Positions 1-10,245 of a stretch of 64,000 nt of DNA are shown here, in pieces. Position numbers and translations under genes: made by a program. Source of the stretch: Mycolicibacterium phocaicum (GTDB lineage Bacteria > Actinomycetota > Actinomycetes > Mycobacteriales > Mycobacteriaceae); the NCBI RefSeq assembly GCF_010731115.1, contig NZ_AP022616.1, positions 1,054,001-1,118,000 on the forward strand, written 5' to 3'. Under the pieces are notes generated by a model. It was not told the origin of the DNA and searched no databases. It was given only the letters and a program-made list of their open reading frames with translations. Every line of letters starts with the position of its first letter. Within the stretch, counting starts at the first letter, position 1.

Positions 1-80
1 CACAGCGTGCAGCCCTCGATACACAGCGACTCGTCGATGGTGACGGGCACGTCGGCTCGTTGGTTGTTGACCAGCGTCAT
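1..80 (-). CDS. Ferredoxin family protein, N-terminal fragment (cut by window edge)
   Basis: Only the first 26 codons lie in the window. They read MTLVNNQRADVPVTIDE followed by SLCIEGCTL, the beginning of a 4Fe-4S ferredoxin-type CxxxCxxC cluster motif (C20, C24, the next Cys at the edge). Such small iron-sulfur proteins pass electrons to a partner flavoprotein. The partner would lie beyond base 1 and is not visible. The ATG (78-80) overlaps the TGA of the upstream GntR gene as ATGA, and a GGAG lies 7 bases before it, so the two genes are translationally coupled. The regulator therefore probably controls this redox gene. The family call rests on a short stretch. Confidence 0.6.
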   Translation of the reverse strand, partial: MTLVNNQRADVPVTIDESLCIEGCTL

Positions 81-817
81 GATTCACTCCGTAACAGGTT
101 GCCGCGCATGGTGATCCGGTCACCACGCAATCGGATGTATTCGAGGTCGACGGGACGCCCGTCGTCGAGAGTCGTGAGCCGTTCGAGCATCAGGATCGCG
201 CCGCCGGCCGGGATGTCCAGCGTGGCCGCGGTGTGCGGATCGGCCGAAACCGCTTCCAGCGCAATGTCCGCCGAGCCCAGACGTTGTCCGGTGACCTGCT
301 CGATCAGCGCGAACACATCGTTGTTCTCCAGCGAGTGCTCGAGTACCGCCGCGCCGATGTCGGGCACCAGGTACGTCAGATCCAGGCTCAGCGGCAGGTC
401 GCCCAGGTACCGCAGCCGCTCGATGAACACGACGGGCTCTCCGGGAGTCAGCTGCAGGCGGCGCGCCACGGCCGCCGGGGCCGGCAGGTGCGTGGCGGCG
501 CGCACTTCATTGCGGACGTCGCCGTAGTCCTTGAAGGTCTCCTTGAGCCCGACCAGCGCGTGTAGCCCGTGATCGTATTTGCGCTGCGCCACGTGGGTGC
601 CGACGCGCGGTCCCCGGTCGATCAGCCCCTCGGCCTTGAGGATCGCCAGCGCCTCGCGCACGGTATTGCGGGACACCGAGAACTCGGCGACCAGCTCGGC
701 CTCACCGGGCAGACCCGCCGCGTAGACCCCGTCGCGCACCTGGTGGCGCAGCACGTCGGCCACCTGGCGGGCGCGGTCGGCGCGCCGGCGCAGTGGCGTC
801 GGGGAGGACTCGGGCAT
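77..817 (-). CDS. GntR family transcriptional regulator, HutC/UTRA type
   Basis: This is a 246-residue DNA-binding repressor or activator with the usual HutC layout. A winged helix-turn-helix lies at about residues 12-75 (ARQVADVLRHQVRDG, then SVSRNTVREALAILKAEGLI). A UTRA ligand-binding domain runs from about 95 to 235 (PGEPVVFIERLRYLGDLPLS). The length is normal for the family. The ligand cannot be read from the sequence. Its stop overlaps the start of a ferredoxin gene by four bases, so it is the first gene of an operon with it. A pair of direct repeats in the upstream gap (886-898 and 939-951) could be its operator. Confidence 0.9.
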   Translation of the reverse strand: MPESSPTPLRRRADRARQVADVLRHQVRDGVYAAGLPGEAELVAEFSVSRNTVREALAILKAEGLIDRGPRVGTHVAQRKYDHGLHALVGLKETFKDYGDVRNEVRAATHLPAPAAVARRLQLTPGEPVVFIERLRYLGDLPLSLDLTYLVPDIGAAVLEHSLENNDVFALIEQVTGQRLGSADIALEAVSADPHTAATLDIPAGGAILMLERLTTLDDGRPVDLEYIRLRGDRITMRGNLLRSES

Positions 818-1188
818 GCGGATGACGGTAGGGACCTGCGCCCCTCAGGTCAGCACCGGAGAATCGGGGGGTTCGACGGTACCTGCATTGCGCCGCCTTG
901 CCCCAGGCTTGACCTGCGCAAATACCCATTTCAACCACCATTGCGCCACCTCGAAAACGCCCGACATTTCAAATCTCGGTGAGTCCAACCGAGCCTGCCG
1001 CTCGCGCCAACCTTCGACTCCGCGAAAGTGCGTGAGTTCAATCGTGATGAAAATTTGCCGTGGTGATTGAGCTGAGGGACCGCTGACGGCCCGAAGTAGT
1101 ACCTGGCTTCAACCGGGACGTCCAACAGTGCCTGCTGAGTGAAACCAAGTATCTCTCCGCGCACTCGGCAGGCCGTAGAACGCAGCCG
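818..1188. other. 371-base gap without a recognisable gene
   Basis: This gap separates the GntR gene from the 3-prime end of the molybdopterin oxidoreductase, both on the minus strand. It should contain the GntR promoter. I see no convincing minus 10/minus 35 pair, no terminator hairpin with a T run and no RNA gene. A 77-codon minus-strand frame (931-1164) has no family signature and no ribosome binding site. The only structure noted is the direct repeat pair listed separately. Confidence 0.6.
886..951. promoter_or_regulatory. Direct repeat pair upstream of the GntR gene, possible operator
   Basis: CATTGCGCCGCCT (886-898) and CATTGCGCCACCT (939-951) match at 12 of 13 positions and lie 53 bases apart, about five helical turns. 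They sit in the putative promoter region of the GntR gene. Autoregulation by the GntR protein is an inference. Most HutC-type regulators bind palindromes, which weakens it. Confidence 0.25.
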
Positions 1189-3438
1189 CTAGCTCCCCGC
1201 GGCCGACACCGTCACCGGAATCCCGTTGAGCGCACCATTGCCGGACGGCTCGTCGAGGAAGTCGGGCAGCGACAGGATGTTGGTGTTCACCCCGGGCGAG
1301 GAGTTGGCGATGCCCAGGCGGGTGCCGGCCTGTCCGTGCCCCCAGCCGTGCGGCATGGACACCACACCCGGCTTGATCGCATCGGTCACCTCGACGGGGA
1401 CGACGATCTTCCCGGCGCCTGAGGCGACTTCGGCGTCGTCGCCGTCCGCGATGCCCCGCGCGGCGGCGTCGCGGCTGTGCATCAGCAGCGTGCAGCGGTC
1501 GCGGCCTTTCATCAGCGCGCCCACGTTGTGCAGCCAGGAGTTGTTGGACCGCATATGCCGCCGGCTGACCAGCACCAGCTCGTCGGCCGGACGCTCCAGC
1601 CGCGCGGCGAGCCGGGGCAGGTCATCGAGCAGGTACTGGGGGGCCACGCGGATCTTCTTGTCGGCGGTACCGAGAATCTCGGGCACGCGCGGCACCATCG
1701 GGCCGTAGTTGATGCCGTCCGGGTGGGCCTTGAGCTTCTCGAGTGTCAGCCCGTCGGGTTTCTCGCCGTACCGGTCGCCGAATGCCGCGGTCCGCAGCGT
1801 CAGGTCGAGCATGCGCTCGGGGCCGCCGTGGTCGTACTTCTTGCGAATCTCGGCGCCGTCGAGCCCCTGCGTGAAGCACAGGTAGTCGAACCAGCCGTCG
1901 TCGAGCGCGGCGACGTCGACGTCCTCGGCCGGGGTGCCGGTGCACAGCCCGGTGAGCCGGATCAGGATCTCCCACTCCTCCGGCGCGGCGGGGTCCTCGC
2001 GGTGGAACACCGGCGGTGAGTACCGCGCAAAGCTGTTGATGGCCGCACCCAGGAGCAGGTCCGCGGAGTGCGCCTGCTCGAGAGGCGAGGCGCCGGGCAG
2101 GATGACGTCGGCGTGCCGGGTGGTCTCGTTGAGCCACAGGTCCACCGCGATCATGGCATCCAGATGCGGCAACGCCTTGTCGAGTTTGTCGCCGCCCGGC
2201 GTCGACAGCACGGGGTTGCCCGCAACGGTGATGAGGGCTTTGAGTTGGCCCGCGCCCGGGGTGGTGATCTCCTCGAGCATGCACGAGATCGGGACCTGGC
2301 CGAGCACTTCCTTGGCGCCGCGAACCCGGGTCTGGTAGCGGCCGAAGTTCGGCGCCCCGTCCTCCAGTCCCGGGATGGTCTGGCTGGTGACGGTCCATGC
2401 GGTCGGGGTGGCGAACATCGCGCCGCCGGGGACGTCGAAATGTCCGGTGACGATGTTGACGACGTCGATGAGCCAACTCGCGAGGCTGCCGAATTCCTGA
2501 TTGCAGGTACCGATCCGGCCGTAGACGACGGCGCGGGGCGTGCCGGCCAGCTCACGGGCCAGCGCCCTGATGCGTTCCGCATCGATACCGGTTGCCGCGC
2601 AGACTCTTTCGGGTGACCAGTCGGCGACGGCCCGGCACAGCTCGCCCACCCCGTCAAGGTGCTGCTCCACTTGGCCGAGGTTCACCAGCCCTTCGTCGAA
2701 CACCGCGTGGATGACGCCAAGTAGTAGCGCTGCATCGGTGCCCGGCGTGATCGGCAGCCACTCGTCGGCCTTGGCGGCGGTCTGGGTACGCACCGGGTCG
2801 ATGACGATCACCTTGCCGCGCTTACGGATTCCGCCGATGATGCCCATGATGTCGGGGGCGGCCAGCAACGAACCCTGCGACGCCGCGGGGTTGGCGCCCA
2901 TCACCACCAGCAGGTCGGTGCGCTGCACGTCCGGTGTCGGGAAGGCCCACCAGCTGCCGTACATCAGGTGCGACGACAGATTCTTCGGCCACTGATCGAT
3001 GGTGCCCGGCGAATAGGTGATCGGCATGCCGGACAGTCCCAGCAGGATCGCGGCATACCGGGACAGCGAAAACGAGTGCGCCAGTGGGTTTCCCGTGTAC
3101 GCCGCGACCGCGCCGATGCCGTGCTCTGCGATGATCGGAGCGAGCAGCTCGGTGCAGCGGCGGAACGCGGTGTCCCAGTCGACCTCGTGCCACTGTCCGT
3201 CGACCTTGATCATCGGCCGGCGGATGCGGTCGGGGTCTTCGTGCAGCGCGCCGAGCGACGCGCCCTTCGGACAGATATGACCCGCGCTCCACGCGTCGGC
3301 CTTGTTGGGCCGGATGCCGGCGACTTTGCCGCCGGACACCCGAATCTCCAAGCCGCACATGGCTTCACACAGGCTGCAGGCGTGCAGGTGCAGGCCGTCT
3401 TCGCCGACCTCGGCGATCACTCGCTCGGTTCCCATCAT
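1189..3438 (-). CDS. Molybdopterin-dependent oxidoreductase (DMSO reductase family)
   Basis: This 749-residue protein has the layout of bis-MGD oxidoreductases such as formate dehydrogenase alpha subunits. The N-terminal CxxCxxxC...C cluster motif (C21, C24, C28, C56, with K58 after it) binds a 4Fe-4S cluster. The Molybdopterin domain follows (VVMGANPAASQGS, VIVIDPVRTQTA). The C-terminal dinucleotide-binding domain begins near residue 600 (VSRRHMRSNNSWLHN, then MPHGWGHGQAG). It has no Tat signal, so it is cytoplasmic. I recall a similar protein as Rv0197. No electron-transfer subunit or maturation gene is adjacent, so the substrate is unknown. Two ATGs stand in tandem at the start and either may be used. 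Confidence 0.88.
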   Translation of the reverse strand: MMGTERVIAEVGEDGLHLHACSLCEAMCGLEIRVSGGKVAGIRPNKADAWSAGHICPKGASLGALHEDPDRIRRPMIKVDGQWHEVDWDTAFRRCTELLAPIIAEHGIGAVAAYTGNPLAHSFSLSRYAAILLGLSGMPITYSPGTIDQWPKNLSSHLMYGSWWAFPTPDVQRTDLLVVMGANPAASQGSLLAAPDIMGIIGGIRKRGKVIVIDPVRTQTAAKADEWLPITPGTDAALLLGVIHAVFDEGLVNLGQVEQHLDGVGELCRAVADWSPERVCAATGIDAERIRALARELAGTPRAVVYGRIGTCNQEFGSLASWLIDVVNIVTGHFDVPGGAMFATPTAWTVTSQTIPGLEDGAPNFGRYQTRVRGAKEVLGQVPISCMLEEITTPGAGQLKALITVAGNPVLSTPGGDKLDKALPHLDAMIAVDLWLNETTRHADVILPGASPLEQAHSADLLLGAAINSFARYSPPVFHREDPAAPEEWEILIRLTGLCTGTPAEDVDVAALDDGWFDYLCFTQGLDGAEIRKKYDHGGPERMLDLTLRTAAFGDRYGEKPDGLTLEKLKAHPDGINYGPMVPRVPEILGTADKKIRVAPQYLLDDLPRLAARLERPADELVLVSRRHMRSNNSWLHNVGALMKGRDRCTLLMHSRDAAARGIADGDDAEVASGAGKIVVPVEVTDAIKPGVVSMPHGWGHGQAGTRLGIANSSPGVNTNILSLPDFLDEPSGNGALNGIPVTVSAAGS

Positions 3439-3499
3439 CCGACTGTAACGGCGTTACTGAGACGTGGGTCACGATTTCTCCCGATGTCCGGGAGGTGGG

Positions 3500-4039
3500 C
3501 TACAGCGCGTGCGAAAGCTCCCGGCCGAACTGCAGCAGCCGCTGCATCTGGGCCAGACCGCCGTCGTCGACGGATTTGGTGTACCGGAACGACTCGCAGA
3601 AGAAGTCGGTATCGATGGCCGACTTCTGCCGGCTACGGGTGATCAGCTGGGTGTACATCCGCAGCCGCACCTCGGCCAGGCGCCGGGTGCCATCGGCCAG
3701 GACCTCGAACTGGGTCGTCAGGATGTGGTCGGTGATGGTGGACAACAGGATGGTCCGCACCGACGTGTCCAGCGTCCGGCGCAGGTGTTCGTCGTCGCCA
3801 GTGGCGTCGTCGTCGGCCCGCCACATGATCAGCCGCTCACCGTCGGTGAGGACGACCTCCTGCCACACGGCGTCGCCCCACGACTCCTCGGACGCGCCGC
3901 GCGACATGATGAAGGACTTGATGGACCGGAAGTCGACCACCGACCGCAACTGCTCGAGCGCCAACTCCGGATCGCGCAGGTAGACCTTCGCCGCGTCCGT
4001 GACACTCGAGTACGGCGCCCAGTCCTGCGGCTCGTCCAC
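3500..4039 (-). CDS. Conserved hypothetical protein (Rv2532c-like)
   Basis: This 179-residue soluble protein has no domain I recognise. It starts with GTG two bases after the nusB stop and belongs to the pepQ-efp-nusB unit. The same neighbour follows nusB in M. tuberculosis (Rv2532c, from memory). It has no signal peptide or membrane segment. The middle is rich in charged residues (WRADDDATGDDEHLRR). The C-terminal half (SVRTILLSTITDHILTTQFE) looks like an alpha/beta fold. Function is unknown. Confidence 0.8.
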   Translation of the reverse strand: MDEPQDWAPYSSVTDAAKVYLRDPELALEQLRSVVDFRSIKSFIMSRGASEESWGDAVWQEVVLTDGERLIMWRADDDATGDDEHLRRTLDTSVRTILLSTITDHILTTQFEVLADGTRRLAEVRLRMYTQLITRSRQKSAIDTDFFCESFRYTKSVDDGGLAQMQRLLQFGRELSHAL

Positions 4040-4041
4040 GG

Positions 4042-4509
4042 CTACTCGCCCCGGACCGCCGCCGCAGCCGCCCGGATCTGCGGCGTCACCAGCATCACCT
4101 GGCCGAGGACGCCGTTGACGAAGCCGGGCGACTCATCGGTGGACAACGTCTTCGCCAGCTCGACCGCCTCGTCGACGGCGACCGGTTCCGGCACGTCTGT
4201 CGCATGCAGCAGTTCCCACACCGCGACGCGCAGGATCGCCCGGTCGACCGCGGGCAGCCGCTCCAGGGTCCAGCCCTGCAGATGCGCCGAGATCAGATCG
4301 TCGATGTGCGCCGCGTGCTCGGTGACGCCGTTGGCGACGGTCACCGTGTACGGGTTCAGCGCCGATACCTCGGGGTCGCTGTCGGCGAGGGTGTTGCGCA
4401 GCTTCGCGCCCTCGGCCGCGGTGATGCCGCGGGCCTCGGCCTCGAACAGCAGGTCGACGGCGCGCTTGCGCGCCTGGTGCCGACCTTTGTCGGAACGACG
4501 GTCAGGCAT
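4042..4509 (-). CDS. nusB: Transcription antitermination protein NusB
   Basis: NusB forms a complex with NusE (ribosomal protein S10) that binds boxA RNA and prevents premature termination of rRNA transcripts. The 155-residue reading starts [20 protein letters not shown] and contains the family helices ending [16 protein letters not shown] and [12 protein letters not shown]. The length matches mycobacterial NusB. The ATG at 4509 lies 8 bases inside the end of efp, so translation is coupled. The frame is open further upstream, but that part reads antisense-like low-complexity sequence and was excluded. The gene order pepQ-efp-nusB is the standard mycobacterial one. Confidence 0.95.
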   Translation of the reverse strand: MPDRRSDKGRHQARKRAVDLLFEAEARGITAAEGAKLRNTLADSDPEVSALNPYTVTVANGVTEHAAHIDDLISAHLQGWTLERLPAVDRAILRVAVWELLHATDVPEPVAVDEAVELAKTLSTDESPGFVNGVLGQVMLVTPQIRAAAAAVRGE

Positions 4510-5065
4510 TGACGCGGCTGATGTAGCTGCTGTCGCGGGTGTCCACCTTGAGCTTGTCGCCGACGTTGATGAACAGCGGCACCTGGATCTCGGCGCCGGT
4601 CTCGAGGGTGGCGGGCTTGGTGCCGGCGTTCGAGCGGTCGCCCTGCAGGCCCGGCTCGGTGTGCGCGACGACGACCTCGATGCTGACGGGCAGCTCCAGG
4701 TACAGCGGCGCACCGTTGTGGAACGCGATCTGCACCTGCAGGTTCTCCAGCAGGAAGCCGGCGGCGTCGCCGACGAGTGCCTCGGTCAGCGGGTGCTGCT
4801 CGAAGTCCTCGGCGTCCATGAAGACGAAGTCGCTGCCATCGCGGTACAGGTAGGTGGCGTCCCGACGGTCGACGGTCGCGGTCTCCACCTTCACACCGGC
4901 GTTGAAGGTCTTGTCGACGACCTTGCCCGACAGCACATTCTTGAGCTTGGTGCGCACGAAGGCCGGGCCCTTGCCGGGCTTGACGTGCTGGAACTCGATG
5001 ATCTGCCACAGCTGGCCCTCGATGTTGAGGACGAGACCATTCTTGAAGTCGGCGGTAGATGCCAC
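4502..5065 (-). CDS. efp: Translation elongation factor P
   Basis: EF-P rescues ribosomes stalled at polyproline stretches. The 187-residue protein begins [20 protein letters not shown] and carries the KOW-like N domain with the tip loop [11 protein letters not shown] (about residues 29-39; the tip Lys is at 32), followed by two OB domains. Its length equals the mycobacterial EF-P I know. The start is GTG at 5063-5065 with AGGAG 10-11 bases upstream. The frame extends upstream without an EF-P signature and was cut there. It lies 28 bases below pepQ and overlaps nusB by 8 bases, so the three form an operon. Confidence 0.97.
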   Translation of the reverse strand: MASTADFKNGLVLNIEGQLWQIIEFQHVKPGKGPAFVRTKLKNVLSGKVVDKTFNAGVKVETATVDRRDATYLYRDGSDFVFMDAEDFEQHPLTEALVGDAAGFLLENLQVQIAFHNGAPLYLELPVSIEVVVAHTEPGLQGDRSNAGTKPATLETGAEIQVPLFINVGDKLKVDTRDSSYISRVNA

Positions 5066-5093
5066 GGTCGGTACTGCTCCTAGCTCTCTGTCA

Positions 5094-6185
5094 TCAGAGG
5101 ATGGCCAGTTCCTTGGGGAACCGGGTAAGCAACTCGGGTGTGTGTGTCGTATCGCCGCTGACGACGAGCGTGTCCTCGATCCGGACGCCGCCCCGGCCGG
5201 GCAGGTAGACACCGGGCTCCACGGTGACCACGGAGCCAGCAAGCAGTGTACCGGCGGCGGCGGAGTTGATTCCCGGCGCTTCGTGAATCTGCAACCCGAC
5301 CCCGTGCCCGAGTCCGTGGGAGAACTGCTCGCCGTACCCGGCATCGATGATGACCTGCCGCGACGCGCGGTCCACCGCCGACAGCGTCGTACCCGGCACC
5401 AGTGCTTCCCGGCCGGCCCGCTGCGACGTCGCGACCAGGTCGTAGATGTCGCGCTGCCACTGTGCCACCGGCGACAGCACGAAGGTTCGGGTCATATCGG
5501 AGTGGTAGCCCGCGACCAGCGCGCCGAAGTCGATCTTGACGAAGTCGCCGGCCGCCAGCACCGCGTCCGTCGGGCGGTGGTGCGGTATCGCCGAATTGGC
5601 GCCGGTCGCGACGATGGTCTCGAACGACGGGCCGTCGGCACCGTGGTCGAGCATCCGCGCCTCCAGTTCGCGGCCGACCTCCTTCTCGGTGCGGCCGGCC
5701 CGCAACCCACCGGATTCGATGAGGTCTTTGAGCGCGGCGTCAGCGGCCTCGCAGGCCAGCCGCAGGATCGCGATCTCTCCGGCGTCCTTGACCTCACGTA
5801 GCGCCTCCACCATGCCGGGTGCCCGGACCAGTTCGAGATCGCCGCCGACCCGCTGCAGCGCCGCGTGGGCGTCCACCGTCAGGACGTGGCTTTCGAAGCC
5901 GAGCCGCTTCACGCCCGCGGCCTCCGCGGCGCGCACCAACGCAGGCGCGCACGCCCGCTCGATGACGATCTGCGCGTCCGGGGCCTGCTGCGCGGCCTGC
6001 GTCCGGTACCGCCCGTCGGTGGCCAGGACGGGAGTCTCCCCGTGAGTGGGAATCAGCAGTGCCGCGTTCGATCCGGTGAAGCCGGACAGATAACGGACGT
6101 TGACCAGGTCGGTTACCAGGATCGCATCCAGCTCGGCGGCCGCCAGATGGCGACGCAGAATGTGGCGCCGGTGGGAAATTGTCAC
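5094..6185 (-). CDS. pepQ: Xaa-Pro peptidase, M24 family (PepQ)
   Basis: This cytoplasmic dimetal peptidase of 363 residues cleaves dipeptides or N termini with proline in second position. The N-terminal creatinase-like domain covers residues 1-130. The pita-bread catalytic domain supplies the five metal ligands visible in [18 protein letters not shown] (two Asp), [16 protein letters not shown] (His), TVEPGVY (Glu) and RIEDTL (Glu). The start is GTG (6183-6185), inside a GTCAC-gatat-GTGAC inverted repeat facing the divergent membrane protein gene. Being first in the pepQ-efp-nusB operon, it probably serves general protein turnover. Confidence 0.95.
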   Translation of the reverse strand: MTISHRRHILRRHLAAAELDAILVTDLVNVRYLSGFTGSNAALLIPTHGETPVLATDGRYRTQAAQQAPDAQIVIERACAPALVRAAEAAGVKRLGFESHVLTVDAHAALQRVGGDLELVRAPGMVEALREVKDAGEIAILRLACEAADAALKDLIESGGLRAGRTEKEVGRELEARMLDHGADGPSFETIVATGANSAIPHHRPTDAVLAAGDFVKIDFGALVAGYHSDMTRTFVLSPVAQWQRDIYDLVATSQRAGREALVPGTTLSAVDRASRQVIIDAGYGEQFSHGLGHGVGLQIHEAPGINSAAAGTLLAGSVVTVEPGVYLPGRGGVRIEDTLVVSGDTTHTPELLTRFPKELAIL

Positions 6186-6195
6186 GATATGTGAC
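6181..6195. promoter_or_regulatory. Short inverted repeat between divergent genes
   Basis: GTCAC (6181-6185), a five-base spacer and GTGAC (6191-6195) form a perfect five-base dyad over the pepQ start codon, 23 bases before the divergent membrane protein gene. It could be a protein site for both promoters. Five-base arms also occur by chance. Confidence 0.25.
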
Positions 6196-6218
6196 GCTAC
6201 TCGCTACGCTGTCTGCTC

Positions 6219-6788
6219 ATGAGTAAGTGGTTGCTGCGCGGAATCGTCTTTGCGGCGTTGATGGTGATCGTCCGATTGCTGCAGGGCGCGATGATCGGTG
6301 CCTGGGAAAAACAGTCACTGATCATCAGTGTCACGCTCGTCGTGCTGTACATCGCCGCCGCCTTTGCCTGGGGCGTTCTCGACGGCCAGAGCGACGCGAA
6401 GGCGCAGCCCGACCCTGACCGCCGCGAGGACCTGGCCATGGCATGGCTGGTCGGCGGTCTGTTCGCCGGCATCGTCAGCGGTTTCTTCGCGTGGCTGATC
6501 GGCCAGTTCTACGACAACATCTATGTCGACGCCCTCGCCGCCGAGGTCACCACGTTTGCCGCGTTCACCGCGCTGATCGTCTTCGTGGGCGGCGTCTGCG
6601 GTGTCTCACTGGGCCGTTGGCTGATCGACCGCAAGGCCCCGCCGGCCCCGAAGCACGACCACGCCGGTGAGGGCGAGCGCGCCGACACCGACGTCTTCGC
6701 TGCGGTCGCCGTCGCGGTCCCGGTCGAAGGTGCCGAAGGCAAAACCGAGGTCATCGAGACGACCCCCAAAACCAACCCCGAGTCCTGA
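6219..6788 (+). CDS. Four-helix membrane protein (Rv2536-like, B-4DMT transporter family)
   Basis: This 189-residue inner-membrane protein has four predicted hydrophobic helices at about residues 5-25, 35-53, 74-97 and 107-130. A charged, Ala/Val/Pro-rich cytoplasmic tail follows (APPAPKHDHAGEGERADTD). It occupies the place of Rv2536 between pepQ and the aro genes. I recall such proteins being named B-4DMT family transporters, but no substrate is known. There is no Shine-Dalgarno before the ATG. A TACGCT box at 6205-6210 would place the transcription start near the ATG, so a leaderless message is possible. A strong terminator follows directly. Confidence 0.85.
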   Translation: MSKWLLRGIVFAALMVIVRLLQGAMIGAWEKQSLIISVTLVVLYIAAAFAWGVLDGQSDAKAQPDPDRREDLAMAWLVGGLFAGIVSGFFAWLIGQFYDNIYVDALAAEVTTFAAFTALIVFVGGVCGVSLGRWLIDRKAPPAPKHDHAGEGERADTDVFAAVAVAVPVEGAEGKTEVIETTPKTNPES

Positions 6789-6800
6789 GCACCCACACCA

Positions 6801-6839
6801 AAATCGCGGCCCGTCCTCGGACGGGCCGCGATTTTTTTT
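6801..6839 (+). terminator. Rho-independent terminator
   Basis: The arms CGCGGCCCGTCC and GGACGGGCCGCG pair perfectly over 12 bases around a two-base TC step (in practice a four-base loop). They are extended by A-T pairs and followed by eight T residues. It lies 12 bases after the stop of the four-helix membrane protein. It is unusually canonical for a mycobacterial genome. Confidence 0.93.
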
Positions 6840-6888
6840 GCCGAAAAAGTGTAAGACTCGCGCGGCCTGATTCCTCTTACCAGTGAAA

Positions 6889-6907
6889 GCGGCTCAACCG
6901 GAGCCGC
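6889..6907 (+). other. Hairpin in the 5-prime leader of the secreted protein gene
   Basis: GCGGCTC (6889-6895) and GAGCCGC (6901-6907) pair perfectly around the loop AACCG. The hairpin ends 7 bases before the purine-rich GAAAGAGG binding site of the next gene. It may stabilise the message or affect ribosome access. No riboswitch family is recognised. Confidence 0.45.
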
Positions 6908-6927
6908 AAACCCGAAAGAGGAACACC

Positions 6928-7269
6928 ATGAACCGCACGAAGTCCGTCACCGCCGCAGCTGCCCTGGCGATGATCTGCCTCGGAACAGGAACCGCGCACG
7001 CCGCTTCTGTGCTCGATACGGCAAGCGACGCGGCGGGCGTCACGGTCCACATCACCTCCACCGGAAGCGAAGGCCTGTGCTTCTACTCCGCCGAGCCGTG
7101 GTTCGGCTGGCAGACGGTCAAGCACCTGCCGGTGTACAAGGTGCCGTTCCAGCTGCAGGCGAACCAGAGCCACAACCTGTGGTTCCCGGGCATTCAGACC
7201 GGCACGACGTGGAAAGCCGAGGTCGAATGCCCCGTCGGCGGCACCGACTTTTTCAATCCCGTCTACTGA
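6928..7269 (+). CDS. Small secreted protein of unknown function
   Basis: The 113-residue product starts MNRTKSVTAAAALAMICLGT and has a Sec signal peptide ending at AHA-ASV (cleavage near residue 25). The mature part of about 88 residues has two cysteines (in GLCFYSA and VECPVG) that may form a disulfide. Several aromatic residues (EPWFGWQTV, NLWFPG) suggest a compact beta fold. The start was chosen for the AGAGGAA binding site; an in-frame ATG 45 bases upstream lacks one. It sits where M. tuberculosis has aroQ. No family is recognised. Confidence 0.82.
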   Translation: MNRTKSVTAAAALAMICLGTGTAHAASVLDTASDAAGVTVHITSTGSEGLCFYSAEPWFGWQTVKHLPVYKVPFQLQANQSHNLWFPGIQTGTTWKAEVECPVGGTDFFNPVY

Positions 7270-7276
7270 GCGCGGC

Positions 7277-9002
<1,726 letters not shown>

Positions 9003-9006
9003 CGAG

Positions 9007-10212
9007 CTATCCGGACATCTGCGGTTCGCGCTCATGCACCGCACGCAGGTAGTTCTCGACGTTGGCGCGGGTCTCGGCCAGCGAGTCGCCGCCGAACTTG
9101 TCCAGCGCGGCCCGGGCCAGCACCAGCGCCACCATGGCCTCGACGACCACACCCGCCGCGGGCACGGCGCACACGTCGGACCGCTGGTGGATGGCGACGG
9201 CCTCTTCGCCGGTGGCCATGTCGACGGTCGCCAGCGCGCGCGGCACCGTCGAGATCGGCTTCATCGCGGCGCGGACGCGCAGCGGCTGGCCGTTGGTCAT
9301 GCCGCCTTCCAGACCGCCGGCCCGGTTGGTGGAGCGGGTGATGCCGTCGGCGCCCGGGTAGATCTCGTCGTGGGCGACGCTGCCGCGGCGCCGTGCGGTC
9401 TCGAAGCCGTCACCGATCTCGACGCCCTTGATGGCCTGGATGCCCATGACGGCGGCGGCCAGCTGGCTGTCCAGCCGGTTGTCGCCGCTGATGAACGAGC
9501 CGAGCCCGACGGGCAGTCCACTGACCACCACTTCGACGACACCGCCGAGGGTGTCGCCGTCCTTCTTGGCGGCCTCGATCTCGGTGATCATCGATTCTTC
9601 GGCGGCCTTGTCGAAGGCACGCACCGGGCTGTCGTCGATGGCCGCCAGATCCTCGGGCTGCGGGACGGGGCCGTCGTAAGGCTTCGATGCGCCGATGGAG
9701 ATGACGTGCGAGACGACCTCGACGCCGAGGGCCTGCTTCAGGAACGCGCGGGCGACGGTGCCGGCCGCGACGCGGGCCGCGGTCTCGCGGGCGCTGGCGC
9801 GTTCGAGCACCGGGCGGGCGTCGTCGAAGCCGTACTTGAGCATGCCGGCGTAGTCGGCGTGCCCGGGCCGGGGCCGGGTCAGCGGTTCGTTGCGCGCGGT
9901 GTTGGCCAGCGCCTCCGGGTCGACCGGGTCGGAGGCCATGACGGTCTCCCACTTGGGCCATTCGGTGTTGCCGATCTGGATGGCGATCGGGCCACCCAGC
10001 GTCTGACCGTGCCGAACGCCGCCGAGCAGCGTGACTTCGTCCTTTTCGAACTTCATCCGGGCACCGCGGCCGTAACCGAGACGACGCCGCTGCAACTGCG
10101 TGGCGATGTCGTCCGAGGTCACCGAGAGACCGGCCACCATGCCTTCGAGCATGGCCACCAGGGCGCGGCCGTGGGATTCACCTGCTGTGGTCCATCGCAA
10201 CACGTGTCCCAT
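9007..10212 (-). CDS. aroC: Chorismate synthase
   Basis: This last common shikimate-pathway enzyme makes chorismate from EPSP with reduced FMN. It has 401 residues, the mycobacterial length. The three family signatures are present: [18 protein letters not shown] near residue 12, [14 protein letters not shown] and [21 protein letters not shown] in the second half, and [17 protein letters not shown] near the C terminus. It is first in the aroC-aroK-aroB operon. It starts with ATG in [13 protein letters not shown]. Confidence 0.98.
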   Translation of the reverse strand: MGHVLRWTTAGESHGRALVAMLEGMVAGLSVTSDDIATQLQRRRLGYGRGARMKFEKDEVTLLGGVRHGQTLGGPIAIQIGNTEWPKWETVMASDPVDPEALANTARNEPLTRPRPGHADYAGMLKYGFDDARPVLERASARETAARVAAGTVARAFLKQALGVEVVSHVISIGASKPYDGPVPQPEDLAAIDDSPVRAFDKAAEESMITEIEAAKKDGDTLGGVVEVVVSGLPVGLGSFISGDNRLDSQLAAAVMGIQAIKGVEIGDGFETARRRGSVAHDEIYPGADGITRSTNRAGGLEGGMTNGQPLRVRAAMKPISTVPRALATVDMATGEEAVAIHQRSDVCAVPAAGVVVEAMVALVLARAALDKFGGDSLAETRANVENYLRAVHEREPQMSG

Positions 10213-10245
10213 TGTCCCATGAGGGCCTTTACCGGCTGAAATCCG

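Noticed and set aside
931..1164. 77-codon minus-strand reading frame in the gap after GntR
   Set aside because: No binding site or homology; the start lies in apparent promoter DNA.
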